This document shows positions 48,126 to 59,356 of a DNA stretch of 64,000 nt, one piece after another. The DNA lies in assembly GCA_047495785.1 (NCBI GenBank), contig JBLDXI010000001.1, positions 1,240,001-1,304,000 of the forward strand, in the 5' to 3' direction. Source of the stretch: Lepidodermella squamata (Eukaryota; Gastrotricha). The stretch's first letter is position 1. The number at the start of each line of letters is the position of its first letter. The notes under the pieces were generated by a model that was not told the DNA's origin, ran no database searches, and worked only from the letters and a program-made list of their open reading frames with translations. The position numbers were made by a program, and so were the translations under genes.

Positions 48126-48623
48126 CTTTGGAAAATGAAACTCAACTGAAATTTGTAATGTCTTGCTAATTAGTAGATGGATTTTCTCTCATCGCGTCAA
48201 CGAAGCGTTAATTATCTGCGGGTTTGCACCTGATTGTCAGTTCGATAGGATAATTCGGCTATAATCTTACAGCACCGAAATCTCATACAAAATGTTTAAC
48301 AAATAGCTCGGACTTGCGTCTCCCAACTCCACATCTCATCTTCTTTGAGAGAAAACGTTTTCCGTTGTTTGCCATCATAAAACCTTCACAAAGCCAACAT
48401 TCAAATGATTGCAAAAGTTTTTTACTCGATGAGCCTTATTTGAAAATGAAAGCACAGTGTCGTTGATGATTTGGGACAAGATCAGCGCAAATTAAAAAGG
48501 AAAGAACTCTAGTTTTGCCGCGTTAGCGACGATGTATATACGAGATGCACGGACATGAACCGATAATTGTAAACAACGATCAATAATTCATTGTGTCACG
48601 TGAGTAAATAACTAGAATAACTT
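48126..48623. other. Intergenic region between cyclase genes 2 and 3, with a conserved 3'-flank block
   Basis: Holds the promoter side of gene 2 and the 3' flank of gene 3. The block at 48513-48535 is the most diverged copy of a motif also found behind genes 4, 5 and 6. Confidence 0.4.
48513..48535 (-). promoter_or_regulatory. Conserved 3'-flank block of cyclase genes (copy behind gene 3)
   Basis: Minus strand ACATCGTC.CTAACGCGGC, 89 nt beyond the gene 3 stop. It is a diverged copy of the motif at 51217, 53997 and 59278. Confidence 0.35.
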
Positions 48624-50942
48624 TTATCCCCGTGTGATTTGAGTAGAAATTGCAGTTTCTTTCCAGGCGCAGAAAAGCGATAGAAACTGGGAGCATGTCG
48701 CTCTATTGGTCAACCAGTACGTGGGGAGTCCATCCTAAATGTCAAATTGAGAACTTCTCATGAGAAAACACCAAGAGTAAGCGTACCGGCCACTCGCATT
48801 TTGGACGCTCAGTCATCATGAACCCACCAATTCGAATCAGCTCTCGATAGGAAGAAAGACTAACCTGAATTTTTTGCGCTGTTGGATGAATTATTGTAGT
48901 AGCCACCCAAATAATAGTGAAACAACTTACGTTCGGCCGTTTGCTCCATACGATTAGCTGCAAAGTCATTTATCAAAACACTTTTAGATGCGGTTAAATA
49001 ACTAACCAGTTTGGACTGTATTTCCGAAAAGGCAGTAGCGGAAAGTCTTGAACCCAACAATACCCGCCATTACAGGGCCACTGTTGATTCCAACTCTTAT
49101 TCGAATCCGGTCTTTGCTGCGGGGAACTTTGATCAAGCCGACCTCTTCGATAAGAACCAGAGCTAATGAAGCAATTTCGCCAGCATGCGTTGTTGACCGA
49201 TTCGGAACTCCACTTGCTACAACATATGCATCGCCGATGGTCTCCACCTTGTAACATTGGAAGGAATTCGTTCGACTGTCGAAAATTGAGTAAATTGTGT
49301 TTAGCAGGCTCAGGACGTCCTGAGCTTTCATTTTCGCGCAGGTCGACGTGAATCCGACAATGTCAGAGTGGAAAATCGTGACGTTGTTGAAGTACTCGGG
49401 ACGAACTTGAACGCCTCGGTTCAGCTGCTTGGCGATGGTTTTCGGCAAGAGTCGATAGATAGCTCGGCATGAATCCATGTAACGCTCAATGCAGAAGTCG
49501 TAACGGTCAAGAAGCCGTTTAGCCTCTCTGCCGGTATGAAGCAGCCATATCGTGCTGAGCCAAGGCAGTAGAACACCGATGATAGCCAGCTTGACGCCCT
49601 CTTCATAAATTCTTTAAATAAATAACTTAAGACTTTTAGAGCTGCAATTACCTGAAATTATTGAGTTCAAGGCGTCGGCCACGGCGTCATCATATGAGCT
49701 CATCATAAAATCCATATATTCCGATAATATGCCTTGAAGGTCCGAGCTGATAGCAGAAACAATGCGATTCACATCGTCTGAATGAAGAACGAATGAAGAA
49801 ATCCTCGTCCTAAAAAATTCCCACTTACATGCTGAGCTTTTTGTCGCAACGACATAAGCTTTTGTAGCGTTCGGAATTACAGATGCCTGGTTTACAAGCT
49901 CCTTGATAGATGCTGAAACTATTGGCGATCTCGCGCCGACGAAATTCGGCGTAATCGTGAAAGCTTTGTCAAGAAGCATTGTTGCCAGGGCCATCGATTC
50001 TTCCATTACATTTGCGTCTGAAGGCCTAGTAAAAGCTGCTGAACTCGAAGTAACTTGAGAAATTCGAAATTATCGACAAGCAGCCAAAGGAATAAACCTG
50101 TACCTAAGGACCTTGTTGCATAGGCGTAGAAAATGCCTTGTTGGAAACTTAGAATGCCTCTTTGCGCTAGTAAATAAGCTAGAGCAGCTTGCCACAGCAC
50201 ATCCAAACCAGTCCCACCGGCAAGAATTTGAATTTCGGTATCATGAAGGACATTCATCAAGCATTCGAAGAACGCAATGTCATCAAAAACTGAAAAGTAA
50301 AGACTGTTTAATATCGCGATATGTCGATGTTAGCAAAATTTACCATTTAGTGTTCTTTCGTCAAATGCTCGATACGAACGAACCGACATGGCTTCGTCAC
50401 GAGAAGCAAGATTGGATTTAATCCTCGCAAGTGAACATTTATATTCTCTGTACTCCGGAGCAGTGAAGACGAGATCGCTGAAGATGTTGTAATATCGATA
50501 GAAGACCTGTTGGAAGATTGCAATTAATTTGAATGAATTGTAGATAAATTCACTTCACCTCATCGCTCCCAGTAACTGCCTCGCCCATCGCAACATAATC
50601 GCTGGGATTGTAATTTCCAGTTATATACTTGACCCTGGCGAACGATTCAGCGCTGTTTCCCGTAATCAGCGCCGTTAATGCTTCAAATTTTGTGAACACG
50701 CTGCGAGCCTCTCGAAGTTTATCCAGATCGTCAACTGATTTAGACAGAACAACAGCGCTTCTTACGATACCGCAAAGGATGACAACGCCGATTGAGAAGG
50801 CTGCGGCAATCAGCAAAGGCTTGGCTCGATTTGCTAGCTTTAGTGATGCGGCTTCAGTTTCAATCTCCTTAAAGGTATCGCCAGATGCCAGAGAAATTCC
50901 AGATCGCTGGCTTCCACTTCGAACGCTGACATCTCGGCGCAT
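48624..50942 (-). CDS. Receptor guanylate cyclase with NIT-like extracellular domain (array gene 3)
   Basis: Nine exons: 50942-50559, 50506-50344, 50289-50104, 50053-49829, 49777-49652, 49600-49007, 48957-48931, 48878-48787 and 48734-48624, giving 635 aa. The N-terminus is RRDVSVRSGSQRSGISLASG, shared with gene 4. The ectodomain contains LLAQRGILSFQQGIFYAYATR. The cyclase exon reads FHSDIVGF (His where others have Tyr) with both metal-binding Asp residues kept, VETIGDAY and RYCLFGNTVQ. Most of that exon is nearly identical in DNA to gene 4. The C-terminal exon (GLPTYWLTNRATCSQF) differs from genes 4-6, and the intron between exons 7 and 8 is retained. Confidence 0.87.
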
Positions 50943-51283
50943 AATTACGAATAGCTAATAAAACACCTAGTTATAGACAAATACCAGAACCTGAAATTGA
51001 GAGAATATCAATGAAGTGAAGATAATGGCAATAGATAACATGCATTACAACATAGGTATTATGTAAGGTGAAAATTACCTGCAGATCTTAGAATGTGTTT
51101 CATACTTGAAAAGATTTCTTATCATTGAGTTACACACAAAACATATTATAAGCTGCACCGCGTGTTGGCTGCTTGTTTGTAAAGCTTACGTTATTTTAGA
51201 TGACCAAAAAACCGGCTTATGCCGCGCTGCTGACGATGTTCCTGATACCTAATAACGTGCGATTATATGTCCCTCGTTTTCGA
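50943..51283. other. Intergenic spacer between cyclase genes 3 and 4
   Basis: Promoter side of gene 3 and 3' flank of gene 4; contains the conserved block at 51217-51239. Confidence 0.4.
51217..51239 (-). promoter_or_regulatory. Conserved 3'-flank block of cyclase genes (copy behind gene 4)
   Basis: Minus strand ACATCGTCAGCAGCGCGGC then ATAA, 45 nt beyond the stop of gene 4. It is identical over its core to the copy behind gene 5 while nearby spacer has drifted, so a 3'UTR or processing role is possible. Confidence 0.4.
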
Positions 51284-53569
51284 TCAGATCCGCGAGACTT
51301 CTGTGAGAGTGTAATCGAGTCCGGCGCTGCAAAACAGTGACAGAAAAGGAGAGTTGGTGGACTTGTTCCTCAGCCAATAAGTAGGCACACCCTCCTATCC
51401 GAAGGTAAGTGAAAATACTTGAGAAGGTATGGCAAAGATGAAATACTTACAGGCCACTCGTTTTTAGGCCGTTCCTGCAGTATAAACCCACCTAAACGAC
51501 TGAGCTCGCGATACGACGACAGGCTGACTTGAATTTTCTGCGGCTGCGATGTCTGCTCCATGCGATTTGCTAGCATTTTATACAATTTTACGAAAGTGTA
51601 GTTATAGTTGAAAATATACCATTTTGAACTGTATTTCCGAAAAGGCAGTAGCGGAAAGTCTTGAACCCAACAATACCCGCCATTACAGGGCCACTGTTGA
51701 TTCCAACTCTTATTCGAATCCGGTCTTTGCTGCGGGGAACTTTGATCAAGCCGACCTCTTCGATAAGAACCAGAGCTAATGAAGCAATTTCGCCAGCATG
51801 CGTTGTTGACCGATTCGGAACTCCACTTGCTACAACATATGCATCGCCGATGGTCTCCACCTTGTAACATTGGATGGAATTCGTTCGACTGTCGAAAATT
51901 GAGTAAATTGTGTTTAGCAGGCTCAGGACGTCCTGAGCTTTCATTTTCGCGCAGGTCGACGTGAATCCGACAATGTCAGAGTGGAAAATCGTGACGTTGT
52001 TGAAGTACTCGGGACGAACTTGAACGCCTCGGTTCAGCTGCTTGGCGATGGTTTTCGGCAAGAGTCGATAGATAGCTCGGCATGAATCCATGTAACGCTC
52101 AATGCAGAAGTCGTAACGGTCAAGAAGCCGTTTAGCCTCTCTGCCGGTATGAATCAGCCATATCGTGCTGAGCCAAGGCAGAAGAATGCCGATGATAGCT
52201 AATTTAATCCCCTCTTGAAATCAATTCACATGAAAGAAATCTCAAAATTGGAAAAGCAAAAAACCTGCTATTATTGAGTTCAAGGCGTCGGATACGGCAC
52301 CATAATATGAGCTCATCATAAAATCCATATATTCCGATAATATTCCTTGAAGGTCCGAACTGATAGCAGAAACAATACGGTTGACGTCGTCTGAAAAAAT
52401 CGAACAATCAGGTTTTCTTTATGAACATTTCCAGATATTAACATGCTGAGCCTTTAGTCACAACGACATAAGCTTTGGTAGCATTTGGTATTACAGATGC
52501 CTGATTTACAAGCTCTTTGATAGTCGCTGAAACCAGTGGCGTTCTCGCGCCGACATAGTTCGGCGTTATCGTGTAAGCTTTGTCAAGAAGCATTGTAGCG
52601 AGGGCCATCGATTCTTCCATTACGTTCGCGTCTTTAGGTCTTGAAAAAGCTGCCGATCGTTGTGTCACTTGAAAAATTTGATATTATAGAATATTACATA
52701 GCCGTATCGCGATGGCCTACCTAAAGATCTTGTCGCATAAGCATAAAGGATGCCTTGCTGAAAACTTAAAATGCCTCTTTGCGCGAGTAAATAAGCAAGA
52801 GCAGCTTGCCACAGCCCGTCCAACCCTGTCCCACCGGCGAGAATTTGAATTTCGGTGTCATGAACGACATTCATCAAGCATTCGAAGAACGCAATGTCAT
52901 CGAAAACTAAAAATATAGCACTCATAGCTATATAATACGCTTGTAGTCTGTCGATTTTGGCAAATTTACCATTCAGAGTTCTCTCATTGATTGCTCGATA
53001 CGATCGGGCTGACACAGCTTCGCTTCGAGATGCAATATTTGATTTAATTCTCGCAAGAGAACATTTGTATTCTCTGTACTCCGGAGCGGTGAAGATGATA
53101 TTGTTGAAAACATCGAAATATCCAGCGGTAATCTGTTGTCGGAAGATATTATAATTTAAATGAATAGTAGTTACATTCATTTCACCTGATCCCTCGCAGC
53201 AACCGCCTCGCCCATCGCAACGTAATCACTTGGATTGTAATTTCCAGTCATATACTTGACCCTCGCGAGCGATTCAGCACTGTTTCCGTTGATAAGCGCC
53301 GTTAAAGCTTCAAATTTTAAGAACACACTGCGAGCCTCTCGAAGTTTATCCAGATCGTCCACTGCTTTAGACAGAACGACAACGCTTCTGATGATTCCGC
53401 AAAGAATAACAACGCCGATTGAGCAGGCTGCGGCGATAAGCAAAGGCTTGGCGCGATTTGTTAGCTTTAGTGATGCGGCCTCAGTTTCGATCTCTTTAAA
53501 GGTGTCGCCAGATGCTAGAGAAATTCCCGATCGCTGGCTTCCACTTCGAACGCTGACATCTCGGTGCAT
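51284..53569 (-). CDS. Receptor guanylate cyclase with NIT-like extracellular domain (array gene 4), mosaic copy
   Basis: Eight exons: 53569-53186, 53132-52970, 52906-52721, 52667-52443, 52390-52265, 52213-51620, 51569-51451 and 51394-51284, giving 635 aa. The N-terminal half resembles gene 3 (HRDVSVRSGSQRSG, LLAQRGILSFQQGILYAYATR). Much of the cyclase exon is almost identical in DNA to gene 3, but the C-terminus (EGVPTYWLRNKSTNSPFLSL) and the fused exon 7/8 (MEQTSQPQKIQVSLSSYREL) match genes 5 and 6. Catalytic Asp, Glu and Cys positions are intact. An in-frame ATG 12 codons upstream (53605) exists; the start given matches gene 3. Confidence 0.87.
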
Positions 53570-54071
53570 GTTTTCCAACAATGAGATGCAAGTTATCAAC
53601 CTCAAGAAGTTATTTAATCACCTAGTAAGGCAGATAATTGGCATTGAATATGCATTCTCGGCTACCCGACAAGAGATGATTAAAGAACGAGAATTTCCTC
53701 ACCGTATTGTGACAGAATTATGGATATATGACAATAAGCTTTATACAAAATTATCAGTAGACTAATTATTAGTAGATACTATTTGGCAATTTGGAAAGAA
53801 ATCTGAATACCTATTGGAGATTGGGCGAGAGGCAATAAATAACAATTAAAAATTACTATTTGGGGTAAATTTACATGCAGTTGTTTTCGGACTTTAGTTT
53901 CTAGTTTTCATGTCACTATACAGCAAAGCTGCCCTGTATATTGGATGACTGATTTAAACCTCACCGTATTTTAGATTAATTCAGCAAATAATCGTGTTAT
54001 GCCGCGCTGCTGACGATGTCCCAATAATACTTTATCAACGTGCGATCATATCTCTTATACATAGTTGTCAA
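53570..54071. other. Intergenic spacer between cyclase genes 4 and 5
   Basis: AT-rich; contains the conserved 3'-flank block at 53997-54019. Confidence 0.4.
53997..54019 (-). promoter_or_regulatory. Conserved 3'-flank block of cyclase genes (copy behind gene 5)
   Basis: The same 23-bp block as at 51217, 53 nt beyond the stop of gene 5 on the minus strand. Confidence 0.4.
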
Positions 54072-56431
54072 TCAAATCCGCGAAACTTCTGTGAGTGTAT
54101 AGTCGATCCCTGCGCTACAGAACAGTGACAAGAAAGGAGAGCTAGTGGACTTGTTCCTCAACCAATAGGTTGGAATACCGTCCTATCGAAAGTTTGCTTT
54201 GGAGAATTAATAAGATATAAACTGAACAATGACTTACGGGCCACTCGTTTTGAGGCCGTTCCTGCAGTATAAACCCACCTAAGCGATTGAGCTCGCGATA
54301 CGACGATAGGCTGACTTGAATTTTCTGTGGCTGCGAGGTCTGCTCCATGCGATTAGCTATTTTTTCAACTAATTTACGGAATTATAATTCAAGCTGGAAT
54401 GATACCGTATTGAACTGTGTTGCCGAAGAGGCAGTAGCGGAATGTTTTGAAGCCAACAATACCCGCCATTACAGGGCCGCTGTTAATGCCGACTCGAATG
54501 CGTATCTTATCCTTGCCCCGAGGCACCTTGATCATTCCAACCTCCTCAATCAAGACAAGAGCCAACGATGCGATTTCGATGGCATGAGCCGAAATGCGAT
54601 TAGGCACTCCACTTGCTACGACATACGCATCTCCTATCGTTTCCACCTTATAGCATTGGAAAGAATTAGTTCGATTGTCAAACGTCGAATAGATTTGGTT
54701 GAGCAGGCCCAGCACGTCTTGAGCTCTCAATTTCGAACAAATTGACGTGAACCCAACTATGTCCGAGTAGAAAACCGTGACGTTGTTGTAATACTCAGGG
54801 CGGACCTGAACGCCCCTATTTAGCTGCTTGGCGATGCTTTTCGGCAAAAGGCGATATATGGCTCTGCAAGAATCCATGTACCGTTCAACACAAAAATCGT
54901 AGCGACTGAGGAGTCGCTTGGCCTCCCCAGCAGTATGCAGAAGCCAAACAACGCAGAGCCATGGCAGCACAATTCCAAATATAGCCAATTTGATACCCTC
55001 TGAAACACCTTTTGAATCTTTTTGAAAGTAAAAGTTTGCTTACCTGTGATGACGGTGTTGTAGGCTGAAATGAGAAAGCCATCGTATGAATCCAACATTA
55101 ATTTCGAAAAATCGCGGCTAATTTTGTCCAGCTGACGACTTAATTGGGCACTGACTAGTGACTGCTCGTCTGAAGTGATGCATTATTGTTATCGATGTTT
55201 TAATTTCAAATGCAAATATTACAAGTTTGTCCCTGAACAACTAGAACGTATGCTTTAGTCGCATTAGTAGTCGCTGCTGCTTGATAGCTTAGTTCTCTGA
55301 TTGCTGCAACCGTTTTTTGAGCTTCAATGGCAATATTTCTTGGTAATAAAAGGCTGGCTCTCTCTAGCAATATTGCGGCCAGATTCAGAGAGTCTTCCAT
55401 TTGCAAGGCATCAATGCTCCTCTCGAAATTCCCCGCGTTGGTTCTCACTTAAAATCCGAAAAATTCATCCGTTTAGCATTTTTTTAAAGTTAACAAACCG
55501 AGATTGCGATAGGCGTAAGCATATAGAATAGCTTGTTGGTAATTGACGGAAGCTCTTTGAGCCAGAAGATAGGCGACAGATGCGCTCCAAATGGGGTCCA
55601 ATCCTGTCCCACTCGAGAGAATCTGAAGCTCCGTGTCGAGAATTACGAGAACGATACATTGGTAAAACTCGATGTCTTGAAACACTTTTAGAGAACAAAT
55701 TAAGACGGATTCCTTTAATCATAATAAATTCGAAGAAAATAACCCATTAAGATATAGCTAAAAGGATAAAACGGCTAGTGAAAGGGGGCTATATTCGTAT
55801 CCTTCCGTGTAGGTAGAATAAATAGTTACATACCTTTAAGTGTACGCTCCTCGTAAGCTCGGTAGGCTCGAATCGAGAGCGCTTCGGGCCGCGTTTGCAG
55901 ATTAGACTTGACGCGGACCAGTGAGCATTTATACGTTCGATATTCCGGAGCCGTGAAGTAAATTTTCGATAACACGTCGAAATGTTTATTGAATACCTGA
56001 AAACCAGCTTGTTTCGAACAGTTCACTGATTATAAAAAATTGAAACATACTACGTCGTTCAAAGTGACAGCCTCTCCGATAGCTACGTAATCGCTCGGGT
56101 TGTAGTTATTTGTCATATACCGGACCCTAGCAAACGATTCCAATATGGTGGCATCAGCTAGATCGGTAAGAGCCTTGAATGCGTCAAAATTGTCGTAGGC
56201 ATCTTGAAGACTCTCAATATCCTCCACAGATTTGGACAAAATTATGGCATTTCGCAGAATTCCGCAGATCATCACTACGGTTAGCGAACAGCCAAGTGCA
56301 ATCAGCAAAGGCTTCGATCTATTAGTCAGAACTAGTGTTTTTGCCTCCATTTCGACTTCTTTGAACGTATCGCCCGACGCCAACGACCTGCCGGATTGTT
56401 GGCTGGCACTTCTACTGACAGCGCGAGACAT
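54072..56431 (-). CDS. Receptor guanylate cyclase with NIT-like extracellular domain (array gene 5)
   Basis: Eight exons: 56431-56051, 55996-55834, 55684-55499, 55447-55223, 55169-55044, 54999-54406, 54356-54238 and 54182-54072, giving 634 aa. The N-terminus SRAVSRSASQQSGRSLASG is shared with gene 6. The ectodomain carries LLAQRASVNYQQAILYAYAYR and sequons; TM2 is IKLAIFGIVLPWLCVVWLL. The cyclase domain has YSDIVGFTS, VETIGDAY and RYCLFGNTVQ. Exons 7 and 8 are fused. The C-terminus reads GIPTYWLRNKSTSSPFLSL. The intron between exons 2 and 3 is longer than usual (149 nt). Confidence 0.88.
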
Positions 56432-57229
56432 TTTCAGAAAATGTTGTAGGTACAAGGTCTCCTGAAAATGGATGTGTAGTCAGACAGACTGATCTGGGAT
56501 TGAGTTAATTTATAGTCATTTTACAATAATCCTCCTTATTTGGAAAATTGAACTTTTAGCCTAATCACGTGAATCATATAAATGCGACTCGCATAGATTA
56601 TTTCAGTGCGAAAAAACAATGGAGAGCTCAAGAAAATTTGATAAATGTAGGCATGAGATTAACGTCGCCGTTCTTTCAACTATATCTGACGATCGAATGG
56701 ACATTGGACATGGTATCAAACTTTATGACTCATATTATGACTTAGACCTTCAGAGGGAGACGCGTTGTTGCGATGTGCTAATTCACTTGTGCATATTTTT
56801 GCTTTCGTCGATTTTCACTTCGGGTTAACTCTTGTCAAGTTGATGAATAGACACAATATCGAAAACAAACCATTCGTGGCAGACGTAATCTGCTGGCAAC
56901 TCTCACCAGCTGTGGCTCGACAACTGGGTCGATTTTTTTGTCTGGAAGGGGGATGCAATATCTTTTGAACCTTGAAAAGGTAGACATGTCGTGTGATTCA
57001 ACCGTGAGAACATTGAGATAAGGTCGTCCGTTGGTGCGATAACCAATTTCCGACATACAGCTGCTAGTTCGCAAGATGCAATTTACCGGTGTATAACAGA
57101 TAAAATGTCTGAGAAACTCGACCGATGGCCTCGTTTACTGATGACAAGATGCAGCTGTCGCGGCTATAAAAGCAGCCTAATTTGAGGCCAATATTGTATA
57201 ATATCGAAGCTTACTGAAACCTTGAAATC
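56432..57229. other. Bidirectional spacer between cyclase gene 5 and the lipase gene
   Basis: The two flanking genes diverge from here. The lipase end has a TATA box at 57165. Short open stretches at 56619-56828 and 56765-56968 show no family features. Confidence 0.4.
57165..57172 (+). promoter_or_regulatory. TATA box of the lipase gene
   Basis: TATAAAAG, 58 nt before the lipase ATG, in a GC-richer context (GCGGCTATAAAAGCAGCC). The position leaves room for a transcription start about 30 nt downstream and a short leader. Confidence 0.6.
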
Positions 57230-58341
57230 ATGAGTTCATTTAGTCTTCTTTCTGCCGTTTTGCTGCTTGCAGCTGGTACTGCCCACGCAGGCAAGGTGTG
57301 CTACGAAAAAGTTGGATGTTTCAACAACAGCTCTCCCTTCAACCACTTGCCGCTACCTAAAGATCCGTACACACAGATTCCACCGATTTACTATTTGCAC
57401 CGAAATGGACAACCTCTCGTTACGATCACCGATGGGTAAATTCTAGTGAAATCTTCATGTATATGCAAATTATGTGTCTCTGTAACAGAAAATCATTGGC
57501 CAAGGATGTTTTCGTGCTTGTTCATGGCTTCACCGAGTCGTACAACGTTTCGTACCCAGCTTGGCAAAAGGATATGATTGAGCGTCTGTGGCAGGTCAAA
57601 CCTCTGGCCGATGTCATTGTCCTTAGCTGGGAAAAGGGCGCCGCGGCTATTCAGGGCCTTTCCGTCTACAACCAAGCTGCCTCGAACACTCGCACCATTG
57701 GCGCTGCTCTTGGCGTTTTATTCAACGAGGACGGCAAAGAGGATCACTCGACTTACCATTGCATCGGATTTTCTCTTGGCTCTCATGTTTGCGGCTTCGC
57801 TGGTAAAACAATGATCAATAAATTCGGCCGAATTTCCGCCTTGGACCCAGCTGCGCCTGGTTTCAGCACCCTGAAAAATCTGGAAGCCCGCGTTGCTGTT
57901 GGCGATGCTGATTTCGTCGATGTTATCCACACCTCCAAATTGGGTAAATTCCGATACTTATATCTTTGTCTATCCATTAAACAAGCTATCTATTGAACAG
58001 GTATCTATTTCCCGGTCGGAGACAGTGATTTCTGGATGAATAATATCAAGCAACAACCCGGCTGTTATGACAATATTTCAGGCTTCGGAGATCTAGTCAG
58101 CGCTGTCACATCTTGCAGCCACGTTCGGGCAACTCATTTTTACACTGAATCCATCAACCCTGCGCCTGGTTGTAGTTTCCTCTACTGCCCATGTGAGACG
58201 TGGTCATTGCTCGACAAAGGCCAATGCCTCACTTGCGACGCCCATCTAAGCGCGGAGCTGGGCTACAGATCTATCCTGTCATCGGCTCGAGGTGAATTTT
58301 ACGGAAAAACCACTAGCCAGGCACCCTATTGCTTGCAGTAA
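57230..58341 (+). CDS. Secreted pancreatic-lipase-family lipase (alpha/beta hydrolase, no C-terminal PLAT domain)
   Basis: Exons 57230-57435, 57489-57943 and 58001-58341 give 333 aa. A signal peptide (MSSFSLLSAVLLLAAGTAHA) is followed by KVCYEKVGCFNNSSPF, the typical N-terminus of pancreatic lipases. The catalytic triad is visible: Ser in GFSLGSH, Asp in ALDPAAPGF and His in CSHVRA. The oxyanion loop VLVHGFTES is present, as is the VDVIHTS block. It ends soon after the lipase core, so the C-terminal PLAT (colipase-binding) domain of vertebrate pancreatic lipase is missing, as in phospholipase A1-type and insect relatives. It should hydrolyse acylglycerols or phospholipids outside the cell; substrate preference is not readable. 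It lies on the + strand inside the minus-strand cyclase array. Confidence 0.9.
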
Positions 58342-58614
58342 GTAACTGAATTGTTAAAAAAGGAAAGCTGAATTCATATGTATGACTTGAATGACTTAGG
58401 AGTAGGAAGAGCTTAGCCGAAATCTTGTCAAATAAATGCATATTAAAATCGACAACATTTAATATTGGACTTGAAAAGATCTTGCGACGGCTATCAGTTG
58501 ATTTTCTAATTGCTTAAATAGCAACAAGAATTGGTGAACACCACATTATTAACCCCGTCGGAATTTGGCCAAAATTCAGAGATTAGGTAACGTGAAAAAA
58601 CGTTTTATTGTTCA

Positions 58615-58925
58615 TCCATTCTCTCACAGTAACCGCCTCACTTGATTCGTTGTCATTCGTAGTCATATGCTTGATACTCGCGACTCACGAGCGATTCAGC
58701 ATTCAGCAGCGTTTCCGTCAATCAGGGGTGCCAGAGCTTCGAATTTGTTGTCCTCGCGTCGTGAAGTCTCCTGGGTCTTCTGCAACTAACAACTTGATAG
58801 AGAACGATTTTGAAAGGGTCAATAACGCTGATCGAACAGTCAGAGCTCTGAGAATGGGGCTACAGTATCAATGTCTTGGATCGCTGATTATCACCATGGG
58901 AACGTTCATATCTCGGCGCTTAGCG
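58615..58925 (-). pseudogene. Decayed first exon of a NIT-like guanylate cyclase gene
   Basis: The minus strand starts CGCCGAGATATGAACGTTC, matching the start of genes 3 and 4 (CGCCGAGATGTCAGCGTTC). It ends with a stretch matching the last third of their first exon (ESLARVKYMTGNYNPSDY region), but with many indels and stops. The middle is shortened. No other exons of this copy are recognisable nearby. Confidence 0.7.
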
Positions 58926-59277
58926 ACGATGATGTGATAAGCGATTTTAGGTCATCTCAAAATTATTAATTAGCACCTATTAATGTAAATGAGTAGCACA
59001 GATTTTCCAAAAACCGATCATCGGAGTGGCATGCCGGACATGCAGAACTAAAAATATGCATGGTGCATATTCAGACCAGGATTGTAAACAGATATTGCAT
59101 ATTATTATATAACGGTTGAAAGTTACCCAAAGTTCACCTCAGAAAGCATTAGAAGGGAGAGCAAGCACACATCATTTTAGGCATGATATAATTGTGCGAG
59201 CAACCCTGTGAGCTGGAGTGAATAACTATATGCCCGAACTTGCAGAACTGCAGATAAACTAGCGACAAGATTATTTG

Positions 59278-59300
59278 TTATGCCGCGCTGCCGGCGATGT
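59278..59300 (-). promoter_or_regulatory. Conserved 3'-flank block of cyclase genes (copy behind gene 6)
   Basis: The same block as at 51217 and 53997 with two changes (CTGCCGGCGATG on the + strand), 57 nt beyond the stop of gene 6. Confidence 0.4.
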
Positions 59301-59356
59301 CTCCCTAAATGCTTAATCTAGGAGCGATTGTATCTTCTCTTATCCCTCATTTTCGA

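Larger units (their letters stand above)
58342..59356. other. 1.0-kb intergenic region with a cyclase exon relic
   Basis: Lipase 3'UTR (AATAAA at about 58431), then a decayed cyclase first exon (58615-58925), then AT-rich spacer with the conserved block at 59278-59300. Confidence 0.5.

Noticed and set aside
56619-57074. Short open frames between cyclase gene 5 and the lipase gene
   Set aside because: Overlapping frames on both strands with no domain, signal peptide or paralogue; treated as promoter-proximal spacer.
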